A DNA stretch of 58,866 nucleotides from an uncultured Mycoplasma sp. (GCA_947646115.1 CANSFH010000005.1:1-58866); one strand, 5' to 3'; shown: positions 7,888 through 17,532, counted from the stretch's first letter. The notes: a model not told the origin generated them from the sequence alone. A program made the numbers and translations.

Positions 7888-9441
7888 TTATCTCGCTTCT
7901 TCCATTGCTCTTGTTTCTCTAATTACATTAATTTTTATAGTACCAGGATATTGCATCTCTGATTCTATTCTATCCTTTATATCACGAGCCATTTTATAAC
8001 TTTTAGCATCATCAACCTCATCTGGTTTAACAATTACTCTTATTTCTCTACCTGCTTGCATTGCAAATGTTTTTTCAACACCTTCAAATGAATTACCAAT
8101 TTCTTCCAGTTGACTTAAACGTTTCATGTAGTTATCCATAGTATCATTTCTAGCTCCAGGACGCGCTGCGGATAATGTATCTGCTATTTCTACTAATACT
8201 GATATTATATTATCAGAACTTTTGTCACCATGATGTGATTCTATCGCATTAATTACTACTTTATCTTCATGATATTTACGTGCTAAATCAGCTCCAATTT
8301 CTACATGACTTCCTTCAATTTCAAAGTCAATAGATTTACCAATATCATGTAATAACCCAGCTCTTTTAGCAAGAGTTACATTTTCTCCAACTTCACTTGC
8401 CATTAATCCTGTTAAATTAGCAACTTCAATTGAATGTTGTAACGCATTTTGACCATAACTAGAGCGATATTTAAGTTTACCTATTAAATTAATTAATTCT
8501 GGTTCCATTTTATTAATACCTAAATCATAAATAGTTTGTGTTCCAATCTCCATAATTTTAGTATTAATATCACGTGATACTTTATCATATATCTCTTCAA
8601 TTCTCGCCGGATGAATTCTACCATCTTTAATTAATGTTTCTATAGTTACTTTAGCAATTTCTCTTCTAAGTGGATCAAATGAAGAAATAACTATAGCTTC
8701 TGGAGTATCATCAATTATTAAATCAACTCCTGTAACTGATTCAATAGTTCTAATGTTTCTTCCTTCTCTACCAATAAGTCTACCTTTCATTTCATCATTA
8801 GGCAAATCTATCGTACTTACAGTTTGCAAATTAGCTACATCTTCACTATAACGTTCCATACTAGAAACTATTATATGTTTTGCTTTTTCATGAGCCTCTA
8901 GTTTAGCAATTCTTTCTTGTTCTTTGATATAGTCTACAATTTCTCTCGACATATCATTCTCTACTCGTTTCATAATTAAATCATGAGCTTTTTCTTTTGA
9001 AAAATTAGCAATTTGTTCTAATTTCTCTAATTCTTCTTTCAATAGTTCATCCATTTTAAGCTCTTTTTCTTGCATTTCTTTTTGTTTCGCTAATAAATTA
9101 TTTTCTTTGTCATCTAAATTCAAATCTCTTTTTTGAAGCATTTCTTCTCTTTTATCAAGTGATGACTCCCTTTGTAAAAGTCTACTCTCACTATCTTTTA
9201 TTTCAGCTTTCTTTTCTTTAATCTCTTTTTCAACTTCTTGTTTTAGACGATAAGATTCTTCTTTAATTTCCATTAAAGTATCTCTTTTATGTTTATCTGC
9301 TTCTTTTTTTGCATCTTCAATTAATTTATTAGCTTTATCTTCATTACGATTATGTCTAATAGCTATAAAAATAGCTACACATAAAAACCCTACAAAAAAT
9401 CCAATCACAAGAGTTAAAATGGACATCAAATTAAATTCCAT
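7888..9441 (-). CDS. rny: Ribonuclease Y
   Basis: 517 aa. N-terminal membrane segment (~6-28), a long charged coiled coil (~35-200), a KH domain around KGRLIGREGRNIRTIESVTG (~215-235) and an HD domain with LLHDIGKSIDFE (~362-373) and IESHHGDK. It is the membrane-bound endoribonuclease that starts mRNA turnover in Bacillota. It lies 118 bases after recA, a neighbourhood also found in Bacillus (recA ... rny). A recA terminator separates the two. Confidence 0.95.
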   Translation of the reverse strand: MEFNLMSILTLVIGFFVGFLCVAIFIAIRHNRNEDKANKLIEDAKKEADKHKRDTLMEIKEESYRLKQEVEKEIKEKKAEIKDSESRLLQRESSLDKREEMLQKRDLNLDDKENNLLAKQKEMQEKELKMDELLKEELEKLEQIANFSKEKAHDLIMKRVENDMSREIVDYIKEQERIAKLEAHEKAKHIIVSSMERYSEDVANLQTVSTIDLPNDEMKGRLIGREGRNIRTIESVTGVDLIIDDTPEAIVISSFDPLRREIAKVTIETLIKDGRIHPARIEEIYDKVSRDINTKIMEIGTQTIYDLGINKMEPELINLIGKLKYRSSYGQNALQHSIEVANLTGLMASEVGENVTLAKRAGLLHDIGKSIDFEIEGSHVEIGADLARKYHEDKVVINAIESHHGDKSSDNIISVLVEIADTLSAARPGARNDTMDNYMKRLSQLEEIGNSFEGVEKTFAMQAGREIRVIVKPDEVDDAKSYKMARDIKDRIESEMQYPGTIKINVIRETRAMEEAR

Positions 9442-9518
9442 TTTAAAATCTCCTTACATATTATTATAGATTAACTATCTATATACTATATTATAAAGGT
9501 TATTGTCATATTAAGCAA

Positions 9519-9553
9519 GAAAAAAATGAACATTTCTTTTTTTGTTCATTTTT
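9519..9553 (-). terminator. Terminator of recA
   Basis: Minus-strand stem AAAAATGAAC / GTTCATTTTT with a following T-run (A-run on the plus strand at 9519-9526). Confidence 0.75.
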
Positions 9554-9559
9554 AATACT

Positions 9560-10591
9560 TTATTCTTCGTTATTTTTAAGCATCTCTTTATCGAATCCAT
9601 AATGTTCACGCACTTTTTTATCTATTTCATCTCTAAGAGCTATATTATCTTTTAAATAAAGTTTAACATTTTCTTTACCTTGACCAATTTTCTCACCATT
9701 ATAAGAATACCAAGCACCACTTTTATCCATTATATCTAAAGATGCAGCAATATCAATTAATTCACCTTCTCTTGATATTCCTTCCCCATACATTATATCT
9801 ACAGTAGCAGTTTTAAATGGTGGTGCAACTTTATTTTTAACAACTTTAATATTAGTTTTATTACCTACTATTTGATCTCCTTGTTTAATTTGTTCTGCTC
9901 TTCTTATATCAAGCCTAATTGTTGCATAAAATTTAAGCGCTCTTCCACCTGGCGTAGTTTCAGGATTACCAAACATAACTCCAACTTTTTCCCTTAATTG
10001 GTTTATAAAAATAGCTGTTGTTTTAGTTTTATTTATAGTCCCTGATAGTTTTCTCAAAGCTTGACTCATTAATCTTGCTTGAAGCCCAACATGAGAATCT
10101 CCCATCTCTCCATCAATTTCAGCTTGTGGAACTAATGCAGCAACTGAATCTATTACAACAATATTTACCGCTTCACTTCGAACTAAAGCTTCACATATTT
10201 CTAAAGCTTGTTCTCCTGTATCAGGTTGTGATAATAAAAGTTCATTAATATCTACACCTAAAGCTTTAGCGTAAACTGGATCAAGAGCATGTTCTGCATC
10301 AATAAAAGCTGCTCTACCTCCAAGTTTCTGCACTTCCGCTATCGCTTGTAAAGCAATTGTTGTTTTACCGCTTGATTCAGGTCCATATATTTCAATAATT
10401 CTTCCTTTAGGAAATCCACCTACTCCTAAAGCTACATCTAATGCTAAAGAACCACTTGAAGTAACATCAATTTTAGAATGTTCTTCACTGCCTAATTTCA
10501 TGATTGCCCCAGCCCCAAATTGTTTTTCAATATCAGCCAAAACTTGTTCTAGAGCTTTATCTTTATTCTTTTCATCTTTAACTTGTTTCAT
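9560..10591 (-). CDS. recA: Recombinase RecA
   Basis: 343 aa, full length. Walker [10 protein letters not shown] (residues ~70-78), [48 protein letters not shown] (loop L1/L2 region) and a C-terminal acidic tail. Carries out strand exchange and stimulates LexA self-cleavage; lexA is at 21127-21756. The promoter contains a near-consensus Gram-positive SOS box, so DNA-damage induction is expected. Confidence 0.97.
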   Translation of the reverse strand: MKQVKDEKNKDKALEQVLADIEKQFGAGAIMKLGSEEHSKIDVTSSGSLALDVALGVGGFPKGRIIEIYGPESSGKTTIALQAIAEVQKLGGRAAFIDAEHALDPVYAKALGVDINELLLSQPDTGEQALEICEALVRSEAVNIVVIDSVAALVPQAEIDGEMGDSHVGLQARLMSQALRKLSGTINKTKTTAIFINQLREKVGVMFGNPETTPGGRALKFYATIRLDIRRAEQIKQGDQIVGNKTNIKVVKNKVAPPFKTATVDIMYGEGISREGELIDIAASLDIMDKSGAWYSYNGEKIGQGKENVKLYLKDNIALRDEIDKKVREHYGFDKEMLKNNEE

Positions 10592-10668
10592 AATTCTTTC
10601 CCTTCATTTTGAATACTAGTAATTTTAATATGATAAAATATCATTTTATTCTACCAACCTACATTTAT

Positions 10669-10708
10669 AGTATAGCATACGAAAAATTGTATGTCAAACA
10701 TTTTTTCG
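10669..10708 (-). promoter_or_regulatory. recA promoter with candidate LexA (SOS) box
   Basis: Minus strand: TTGACA (10697-10692), 17 bases, TATACT (10674-10669). Overlapping the -35 is CGAAAAAATGTTTG (10708-10695). It matches the Bacillus-type SOS box CGAACnnnnGTTCG at eight of ten defined positions. A further inverted repeat CATAC-n8-GTATG lies in the spacer. Box assignment is inference. Confidence 0.5.
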
Positions 10709-10856
10709 CTATATTAAAATTTTATCTTCAACAAAACCCTTATACATTATTTTAAATAAAGAAAAGAAAAATAGCAAGCAAAACTATTATTTATATTTAC
10801 CTTTTAATTCCAACTATCCCCGAAGTAATAAAAACAAACAATTTTCATATAATAAT

Positions 10857-10884
10857 TTGACATATTAAAAAAAATGTGTATAAT
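10857..10884 (+). promoter_or_regulatory. rpsD promoter
   Basis: TTGACA (10857-10862), 16 bases, TATAAT (10879-10884): near-perfect sigma-A type. It implies a leader of about 160 bases. Confidence 0.75.
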
Positions 10885-10891
10885 TATTAGT

Positions 10892-11045
10892 GCAAGTACA
10901 TGGCAGTGTTCTATTAAGAATTATAATGTGTTTATTGTCTAATCAGATATAAAAGTATTTAGGACTGCCCTAAAGAAATTATTAAAATAAACTCCCTATA
11001 ATTATTTTAGAACAACCCTTTGTATTTAGATTAATAGAAAGGAGA
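10892..11045 (+). promoter_or_regulatory. Structured rpsD leader, candidate S4 autoregulation site
   Basis: The leader contains a long-range helix GGCAGT (10902-10907) / ACTGCC (10964-10969) enclosing a small TTCTATTAAGAA hairpin. These are the only GC-rich stretches in the region. In Bacillus, S4 represses its own gene by binding a structured leader. Whether this one is homologous needs covariance analysis. Confidence 0.45.
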
Positions 11046-11052
11046 ATAAAAA

Positions 11053-11655
11053 ATGGCAAGATATACTGGACCTGCTTATAAAAAATCACGTAGATTAAAC
11101 TTTTCTACTTTAGAAAATGGTAAAGATTTAGCTCGTCGTCCTTACGCTCCTGGAGCTCATGGAAATGACAGACGTAAAAAATTAAGCGAATATGGTGTCC
11201 AATTACAAGAAAAACAAAAAGTTAGAATTATGTATGGATTAAATGAAAAACAATTCCATAAATTATTCGAACGTGCATCTAAAATGAAAGGTGTGGCTGG
11301 CGAAAATATGTTAAAACTTCTTGAATCTCGTTTAGATAACGTAGTTTATCGTATGGGATTAGGAAACACTAGACGTGCAGCAAGACAAGTTGTTAACCAT
11401 GGACACATTACAGTTAATGGTGTTAAAGTTGATATTCCATCATATTCTTGTAAACCAGGCGACATTATCGCTGTAAAAGAAAATTCTTTAGATCATCCAG
11501 CTATTAGAGCTAGCGTTGAAGCTAAAGCAACACTTCCTGCTTTTGTTGAATTTGATAAAAACAAAATGACTGGTACTTATGTAAGATATCCAGAAAGAAG
11601 TGAATTAAATCAAGAAATCAACGAATCATTAATCGTAGAATTCTACAACAGATAA
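11053..11655 (+). CDS. rpsD: 30S ribosomal protein S4
   Basis: 200 aa. Begins [16 protein letters not shown], has YAPGAHG, and the S4 RNA-binding domain ([13 protein letters not shown]..., [14 protein letters not shown], ~residues 90-155). It is the cysteine-free (non-zinc) form: the N-terminal CXXC pattern is absent. One of the first proteins to bind 16S rRNA. Preceded by AAAGGAGA, followed by a terminator, and apparently monocistronic as in Bacillus. Confidence 0.97.
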   Translation: MARYTGPAYKKSRRLNFSTLENGKDLARRPYAPGAHGNDRRKKLSEYGVQLQEKQKVRIMYGLNEKQFHKLFERASKMKGVAGENMLKLLESRLDNVVYRMGLGNTRRAARQVVNHGHITVNGVKVDIPSYSCKPGDIIAVKENSLDHPAIRASVEAKATLPAFVEFDKNKMTGTYVRYPERSELNQEINESLIVEFYNR

Positions 11656-11658
11656 TAA

Positions 11659-11685
11659 AAGCTATTCCAAATGAATAGTTTTTTT
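11659..11685 (+). terminator. Terminator of rpsD
   Basis: CTATTC (11662-11667) / GAATAG (11673-11678) stem followed by seven T. Confidence 0.75.
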
Positions 11686-11701
11686 ATTTTAAATAATTAC
11701 A

Positions 11702-11710
11702 TGGTATAAT
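11702..11710 (+). promoter_or_regulatory. Extended -10 promoter
   Basis: TGGTATAAT is a TGnTATAAT extended -10 element with no good -35. It lies 20 bases before the ATG of the next gene, implying a very short leader. Confidence 0.5.
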
Positions 11711-11729
11711 GTTAATAGGAGGTTTTGTT

Positions 11730-13010
11730 ATGAAAAAAGAACCCATAGAAAAAATTTATGAGAAATATAATCAAGGATTAGCAACTATACAAGATATTGC
11801 TAAATATTTCAACATTCCTATTGATCCCAATAGATTATCAGATTATCAAATAACTAAATTTGATTTAGATAGTTTATCTATCGAAATAATTGACACCAGA
11901 ACTTGCACCACACATACAGCATGTTATAGTAAAAATAGTGAAACTTTAGGCTTTATGGCCTATGTCGAAGAAATTACTTTTATTAATGTAACGTCAAAAA
12001 ATTCTATATATGAAAGAAGACAAGATTACCATATTGGTGAAAAAATTCCCATTTTAGAAACCTTAACTATTCGTAAAGGTAAATATGGTTTAACATTTAA
12101 GAAAACTATGCCTGGTGTCGTAAACGATATTTTTCTACAAGATGGAATCCAATTTTTAGTTACATACTCTACTGAAAATGAACATAATGAACAATGTAAA
12201 TTGCTTGGACATTTATATAAAACAAACTATACTCGCAAAAACATAAATGCTTTTGAACAATTATTTATTTTTGAGAATTCTTATACCAGTAATTACCCTA
12301 ATCATTTTTGCTTTGATATAGAAGGTAACTTAATCGTTGGATCTAAAACAAACACTAGACCAACTATCGAAGGAGCATGCTTTGAAGTTATTACTAATGA
12401 TAATTTATATGAAGTTTTTTCAAATTTTACTTTACCTGGCCAAGGTCCCTTAAAAGATCTTTCTCATATAACTCCTTCACAGATGGAATCTGCTATTTTA
12501 TATGCAGGCTATAGTCACTCACCTAAAGTTTCTTTATATTATGACCTAGAAATATGCAAAGTAAATGGCCAAATTTCTATAAAATATAGTATCAAAAAAG
12601 AATGGTATTATGATTTTATTATAAAACGCATTTATCCTGAACCAATAACAACCGTTAAGTTATATGCTATTCCTGCTTTAGAGACTGGAAGTATTACTAT
12701 ACAAGAAATAGATAACATTATAAATGAACTTCAAAATAGATTTCTAGATGACTTCACAAAAATAATTATTCAAGATTTATTAAGATTTAAACAAAAATTA
12801 GCTATAAAAAAAGGATTAGTTTCCGAAGTATTAAGTCCTTTATCTCCCAAATTATTAATAAATAAAAGTTTTGCTGAAATAGCTGATGAAATAAGTGCTA
12901 CTCCTGATGAATATTTTAATTTTATGGCTGAACTATTTGATTCTACTGTTAATCCCGCTCCTACTAGTGATACTCAAATTAGAGCTCGTAAACTTAAAAA
13001 TAAAATATAA
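11730..13010 (+). CDS. Unknown 426-aa soluble protein
   Basis: The start at 11730 is chosen because AGGAGGT lies eight bases before it; a frame opening seven codons earlier overlaps the -10 box. No signal peptide or membrane segment. The N-terminal ~25 residues (PIEKIYEKYNQGLATIQDIAKYFNI) look like a helix-turn-helix-like start. The middle is beta-rich, and the C-terminal third is helical (IDNIINELQNRFLDDFTKIIIQDLL). No family is recognised. It stands alone between rpsD and the LiaF-like gene. A cytosolic role is inferred only from the absence of export signals. Confidence 0.7.
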   Translation: MKKEPIEKIYEKYNQGLATIQDIAKYFNIPIDPNRLSDYQITKFDLDSLSIEIIDTRTCTTHTACYSKNSETLGFMAYVEEITFINVTSKNSIYERRQDYHIGEKIPILETLTIRKGKYGLTFKKTMPGVVNDIFLQDGIQFLVTYSTENEHNEQCKLLGHLYKTNYTRKNINAFEQLFIFENSYTSNYPNHFCFDIEGNLIVGSKTNTRPTIEGACFEVITNDNLYEVFSNFTLPGQGPLKDLSHITPSQMESAILYAGYSHSPKVSLYYDLEICKVNGQISIKYSIKKEWYYDFIIKRIYPEPITTVKLYAIPALETGSITIQEIDNIINELQNRFLDDFTKIIIQDLLRFKQKLAIKKGLVSEVLSPLSPKLLINKSFAEIADEISATPDEYFNFMAELFDSTVNPAPTSDTQIRARKLKNKI

Positions 13011-13113
13011 TAACTAGTTTATGATTTTATCATATATTGTAAAGATTTATAATACTTATTTTATTTATAAACTTATTAATGATATAGTTAATATAGGAAT
13101 ATTTAACTGTTAG

Positions 13114-13230
13114 GTGTTTACCTTCTTTCATTCTTACAAGATACGAAAGAAAGATATATTAATATCCATTCTTCTATTTATTATCACTTTACTAATTATT
13201 ACCTTATTGGTATTAGTTATAAAGAAATAG
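13114..13230 (+). CDS. Possible 38-aa hydrophobic peptide (type I toxin-like)
   Basis: GTG-initiated frame. It has a basic N-terminal part (HSYKIRKKD), one hydrophobic helix (ILISILLFIITLLIITLLVL) and a VIKK end. The size and layout resemble membrane-acting type I toxins. There is no strong ribosome site, and GTG as start is uncertain. It is flanked by complementary GGTGTTT/AGACACC words that could sequester its start region, as seen in type I toxin mRNAs. It may be spurious. Confidence 0.3.
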   Translation: MFTFFHSYKIRKKDILISILLFIITLLIITLLVLVIKK

Positions 13231-13260
13231 ACACCCAATTACATTCGTAATAAGGTGTCT
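13229..13260 (+). repeat. Hairpin AGACACC...GGTGTCT
   Basis: Seven-base perfect outer stem plus an inner ATTAC/GTAAT stem, starting at the stop codon of the small hydrophobic frame. No T-run follows, so it is not a classical terminator. Confidence 0.5.
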
Positions 13261-13375
13261 TAAACCAATTAGATACCCAACACGCGAAGTTGAATATTCT
13301 TTTTTTATTGTATGAATCTTCTTTCATCTATATGCATTATATTATAAAAATTTTATTTTTCCAATAACTTAAGCT

Positions 13376-14027
13376 CTATGAAATATCTATACCACCAAAC
13401 ACACATACATAATTAATATAAATAGTTACACTACTTTTATCTTCTTCAGTATATTTATTTTCTACTCCCCCAAAAATAGGCGTCCCACTCGTTTTAATTT
13501 TTACATTATCAGGTACTCTAATATCTATACCACCAAATATAGTTGTACATTCAATTACAATATCTTTATCAATTTTAGCTTTTCTAAGATCTAAATTAAC
13601 TCCCCCCAAAAATTGATATAGCTTTAAAATCACTTGTTATTTCCTTAATTTTCTCATCAACTTCCGAAAATATTGCCACGTATTCTAAAGCATTTTTACT
13701 TGTTTTCATTTTAGGGTTTTTTAAACTTCTAAAAATAAGCATAACACCCATTACAATAACTAGGATTGGTACAAATATTTTCCATATTTTACTCCATGAA
13801 ATAATGTCCCTACAAGCAAGCAGTAATAGCACTCCCACTACTAAAGAAATAAATGATCCACTCATACTATCTTTATCTAATAATCCTATAATTGATGGTA
13901 CAATAATAAATAATGTCCACCATCCTTTAAAGAATAAATTAATATGCCAAATATCAAGACTATTTCCTAAAAATAATACTCCTCCTATAATTAATAAAAC
14001 ACCCCATAAAATACTTTTTCTTTTCAT
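13376..14027 (-). pseudogene. LiaF-like membrane protein, split by a frameshift in a G6 tract
   Basis: The N-terminal part (from ATG 14027, GGTGA upstream) has four hydrophobic segments and ends ...DFKAISIFGGS-stop. The C-terminal part continues in another frame as FLGGVNLDLRKA with repeated FGGI/FGGV motifs, the pattern of the LiaF C-terminal (cell-wall-active antibiotic response) domain. Removing one G from the six at 13602-13607 gives an uninterrupted product ISIFGGVNLDLR of about 216 aa. LiaF proteins inhibit the LiaRS envelope-stress system in Bacillus. Whether this is a real mutation, phase variation or an assembly error cannot be told from the sequence. Confidence 0.75.
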
Positions 14028-14083
14028 TTTCATCACCAATTAAATTATAGCATAACATACTTCTTCTGTATATTTAAATATTT

Positions 14084-14782
14084 TTAATTTTGTAAAATCC
14101 ATTTAATAATTTCACCTTTAAGATAAAAATATTCATCTTCTGTAAACTGCATATTAGCAATACAATACTCTTTATTAGACATATGACTACAAAATATACA
14201 TTCATATAAATTACTACAATCTTGAATAAATAGTGAATTACTAATTTTAGCTGAACAAATTACATTATAGGAATTAGTACAAGTATTAGAATCATCTACT
14301 CTTATACAATAATTAAGATTAGTACTTCGTTGACTTGCTATTGTATAATTAGATTCATGAATTCCATCACAAAATACAATATTATTACAACGGCCACAAT
14401 CTGTGGAATTATAAACATTAGTAGAATTATATATAGGATCACTTTTACTAACATTCATACTTTCATATACTCTTTCTGTCGTTGTATAATTAATACTATC
14501 CCAAATCTCTAATAGTTCTTTTAAATTCTTAACTGTTTTTTTATCTAATATCCAACCTTCATTATTATCTCGCTTCTCCATATTAGCATTAGTTATAAAT
14601 TTAAGAGAATTAACTGTAACCGTATAAGTTTCCTCACCTGTTGTAGAATCCCTAACAGCTATAGGTAATCTTACATCAAAAGCAAACTTACTTTTTACCT
14701 CATCTAAACTATAAGGCGAATCTTTATCAAACACCGCCTTAAAAATTTTATTAATAACCTCTTTAGTTTCTATTTCACTCAT
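14084..14782 (-). CDS. Cys-rich protein of unknown function, partner of the ATPase
   Basis: 232 aa. Residues 1-110 are soluble and acidic. From ~125 the chain is full of Cys/Asn/Ser pairs (STDCGRCNNIVFCDG, CSNLYECIFCSHMSNKEYC), with 13 cysteines by hand count, and ends ...QFTEDEYFYLKGEIIKWIL. The ending resembles Cys-rich repeat proteins found beside phage and plasmid genes, where short C..C steps may form a metal-binding solenoid. Function unknown. The start follows the ATPase stop by two bases, so both are one operon. Confidence 0.65.
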   Translation of the reverse strand: MSEIETKEVINKIFKAVFDKDSPYSLDEVKSKFAFDVRLPIAVRDSTTGEETYTVTVNSLKFITNANMEKRDNNEGWILDKKTVKNLKELLEIWDSINYTTTERVYESMNVSKSDPIYNSTNVYNSTDCGRCNNIVFCDGIHESNYTIASQRSTNLNYCIRVDDSNTCTNSYNVICSAKISNSLFIQDCSNLYECIFCSHMSNKEYCIANMQFTEDEYFYLKGEIIKWILQN

Positions 14783-14784
14783 TA

Positions 14785-16626
14785 TTATACCTTCTTTCTA
14801 CTACTACTTGATTTACTCATAATATCCCCTGCTGTTACATTACTATCAATATTAAACTCAAAATTAAAAGGTTTTTCTTCTACACTTTCTTTTATAATAA
14901 ATTTATTTTCTTTATAATTATTTTTAACTTTAGAAACAAAATTGACAGTTTTAGCTTTAAAAGCTGGATACATAGAACCTCTATTACTAATTCTTACTAT
15001 ACATTCTTGATTTTTTAAATTAGTAAGTAATTTATATTTATCTTCATCTTTATCACTATTAACTAACTTTATCTCTAGATTTTTTTCTAGTAATATCGCA
15101 TCACTTCTTGCTACCCTAAATATATAATAATTAAGGGTATTAGCTAGTATTGCATCTTTTAAATCATCACTTATTTGGCTAAAATATTGTCCTGCTAAAA
15201 TCACATTAACATTAAATTTTCGCATTTCAGATAAATAACGAGCTAAAATTGGATTTTCTATAACTGCAACTTCATCTACTATAAAAATAATATGCTCATC
15301 CATTATTCTTTCTTCTGCGATTAAAAATAATTGTTGCATTAATAAACCTGCTATAGTTTTTGTAACTTTATCTCCTAAATTAATTCTATTTAATGAAAAA
15401 ACACTTAAAAAATTATTTTTTATTATATCTATTAACCCATTATTTTCTTTAATATCATTAAATACGGGAACCATTTGCATTTCATCAATAAAAGATATTA
15501 TTGGCGCAATTGCTTCATTATAGCTAGAAGTTTTAAGTTCATTAAAATCTGTTAAAAAGAAATATGATACACTAGATGGTAATTCTCTTTTAAGTTCTCT
15601 AATAAGCTCATTACGATAATCTAAATTAAGTAAAAGACGCCGCAAATTAACAAAGGAAAAATCTTTTTTCTCTAAAAGAATATAAATACTATATCTTAAA
15701 ACACGTTCCAATTTAGCATTATAAGAATCATTAATTAATGATTTAAAAAGACTCATTAATAGCTCCACATTAGCATTAATATCTTTAATATTATTTTTAA
15801 ATAAATCAATCATTCTCTCATCTTTAAAATCAATTACAGCATTTTGTATCCCACCTAAATCATCTTTTAACGCATCATGAGGATCAATAACCACTACTTT
15901 ATATTTCTGTTTATTATATTTATAAATATTGCTAATAAGTAAAGCTAAAAATTTAGACTTACCTGCCCCACTAGCCCCCATTACTAAAGAATGTCTATCA
16001 AAATCAAAGGCATTATGATTTAAGAAAAAGTTATCCTCTAAATAAGGAAATGTATCTACCTTCATTATTGCTTCTGCTTCATCATTACGAAACAGATGCA
16101 TTACTTTATCAATACTCATATATTTAGGGAATTTCTGATAACAAAAGCTTTTAGCTTCATTAAAATCAACATGTAAAATATTTATTGGAGTTCTAAAAAA
16201 CAAATTTTTACAACATAACTTATTTTTATATTTATATTTTAATTTAATTTTAGATAGTATTGAATTTTCTTTATTATAACCTCGCATATAAAAAATTATC
16301 TCTGTAAATTCTTTATCTTTTTTCTTTAAATTATTATAAATATTAACAACATTATCTAAAATATTATTAAAATAAATACCACAAAATAATCCTTTATCAC
16401 TTAAAATTTCATCAGTAGCTCTTAATAAAAAATTGGTATTATTTAAACTTATAGGAAGTTTAATTGGTGATACTATATAATATCTAAATTTATTATAATC
16501 TAATTTTATAACTAGTTTCCAAAAATGCAAAGCACCAATAAACTTTTGTAAAGAAGAAAGATAATTATGCCATTCTTCTCTTGTAACATTTTTATTATTT
16601 AAATAAATCTCGTAATAATATTTCAT
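14785..16626 (-). CDS. HerA/VirB4-like DNA-translocase-type ATPase
   Basis: 613 aa from ATG 16626 (MKYYYEIYLN). The longer frame adds 23 unconvincing hydrophobic residues and overlaps the likely promoter. Residues 1-200 are an unassigned N-terminal domain. Walker A GASGAGKSK is at ~217-225 after HSLVM, and VVVIDPHDALKDD follows. Walker B HIIFIVDEVAVIENP is followed by LARYLSEMRKFNVNVILAGQ, as in HerA/FtsK/VirB4/VirD4 ATPases that move DNA or protein through pores. No relaxase, coupling protein or other conjugation gene is nearby. Either a mobile-element remnant or a stand-alone ATPase working with the Cys-rich protein downstream. Confidence 0.75.
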   Translation of the reverse strand: MKYYYEIYLNNKNVTREEWHNYLSSLQKFIGALHFWKLVIKLDYNKFRYYIVSPIKLPISLNNTNFLLRATDEILSDKGLFCGIYFNNILDNVVNIYNNLKKKDKEFTEIIFYMRGYNKENSILSKIKLKYKYKNKLCCKNLFFRTPINILHVDFNEAKSFCYQKFPKYMSIDKVMHLFRNDEAEAIMKVDTFPYLEDNFFLNHNAFDFDRHSLVMGASGAGKSKFLALLISNIYKYNKQKYKVVVIDPHDALKDDLGGIQNAVIDFKDERMIDLFKNNIKDINANVELLMSLFKSLINDSYNAKLERVLRYSIYILLEKKDFSFVNLRRLLLNLDYRNELIRELKRELPSSVSYFFLTDFNELKTSSYNEAIAPIISFIDEMQMVPVFNDIKENNGLIDIIKNNFLSVFSLNRINLGDKVTKTIAGLLMQQLFLIAEERIMDEHIIFIVDEVAVIENPILARYLSEMRKFNVNVILAGQYFSQISDDLKDAILANTLNYYIFRVARSDAILLEKNLEIKLVNSDKDEDKYKLLTNLKNQECIVRISNRGSMYPAFKAKTVNFVSKVKNNYKENKFIIKESVEEKPFNFEFNIDSNVTAGDIMSKSSSSRKKV

Positions 16627-16701
16627 ACTAAAAACCCCATTTGCTACTATAGTATAAATAATTTCAAATAAAAAAAACTGACTTTTTATGTACAATAAAA
16701 G

Positions 16702-17484
16702 TTAATTTATTGGTATCAAAAAATCAGTTACATCATCATGATAATATTCAAGTTCTGGTAAATCTTTCAAAGAATACTCACAAGTCGGCAAAAACTTCAA
16801 ATAAAATCTATCTGACATTTCCTGAATATCTTTTGCTTCTTGAGAAGGAATACGAAACTTAAGCCACCTTGATTTAGAAAATTTAACTTCCGTCATTTCT
16901 GGATATTTATTTTTCCATAAAACCCAATATTCATATTGATCACTATTAAAACGATCTTGATAAACTATCATCCCATAATCAGGCATCGGATAATCTTTTT
17001 TTACTTTTGTAAATAGTGCTGGGGCTTCTTTTCTTATTTTCATGTTATCAGTTTTAATTCCAATACCATATATTGAGAAATCTTCCATTTCAATAATTTC
17101 ATATTGCAACTCTTCTTCAATAACTGGTATTTTAAACTCTAATTTTGGATAAAAAATAAGTTTACTTGTTTTTTTAACTTCAGTTGGCTTAATTCCATGA
17201 AATTTAACAAAAGCTCGCGAAAAAGAGGTAGCACTATTATATCTGTACTTAATAGCAACATCGATAACTTTCATTTCACTCTGTGCCAGATCTTTACCAG
17301 CAAGAGTTAGTCTTCTTTTACGAATATATTCTGTAAGTGTTATTCCACTAATTAAAGGAAATAATCTTTGCAAAGTTGAAATATTAACTCCAACCATTTT
17401 AGAAAGCTTTTGATAATCTATTTCTTCATCAAGATTATTCTCAATATATAAAATCATCCTATTTAAATTATTATAAAAATCCAT
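16702..17484 (-). CDS. AraC-family regulator with GyrI-like effector domain
   Basis: About 260 aa. Two helix-turn-helix motifs in the N-terminal 100 residues (DYQKLSKMVGVNISTLQRLF, then VIDVAIKYRYNSATSFSRAF and HGIKPTEVKK). A GyrI/effector-binding domain covers ~115-260 (YWVLWKN, YEYW). It probably senses a small hydrophobic ligand and controls nearby genes; the aldo/keto reductase gene directly upstream is the obvious candidate (48-base gap). The ATG at 17484 has AGTGA before it and is preferred over a GTG three codons earlier. Confidence 0.85.
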   Translation of the reverse strand: MDFYNNLNRMILYIENNLDEEIDYQKLSKMVGVNISTLQRLFPLISGITLTEYIRKRRLTLAGKDLAQSEMKVIDVAIKYRYNSATSFSRAFVKFHGIKPTEVKKTSKLIFYPKLEFKIPVIEEELQYEIIEMEDFSIYGIGIKTDNMKIRKEAPALFTKVKKDYPMPDYGMIVYQDRFNSDQYEYWVLWKNKYPEMTEVKFSKSRWLKFRIPSQEAKDIQEMSDRFYLKFLPTCEYSLKDLPELEYYHDDVTDFLIPIN

Positions 17485-17532
17485 ATTAATCACTATCTAA
17501 ATTTTACAACATTTTACATCTTTGTTCAAGCA

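Larger units (their letters stand above)
10592..11052. other. Divergent recA/rpsD intergenic region
   Basis: 460 bases without a coding frame. The left part holds the recA promoter, the right part the rpsD promoter and structured leader. Between about 10710 and 10850 I see nothing but AT-rich sequence. Confidence 0.6.
13011..13375. other. Intergenic region with repeated complementary GGTGT elements
   Basis: Holds a candidate short hydrophobic reading frame (13114-13230) and the complementary words GGTGTTT (13113-13119), AGACACC (13229-13235), GGTGTCT (13254-13260) and AGATACC (13270-13276). These could form alternative long- and short-range helices. Nothing else is seen. Confidence 0.5.

Noticed and set aside
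13804..14043. Plus-strand frame opposite the LiaF-like gene
   Set aside because: No ribosome site, composition of an antisense frame.
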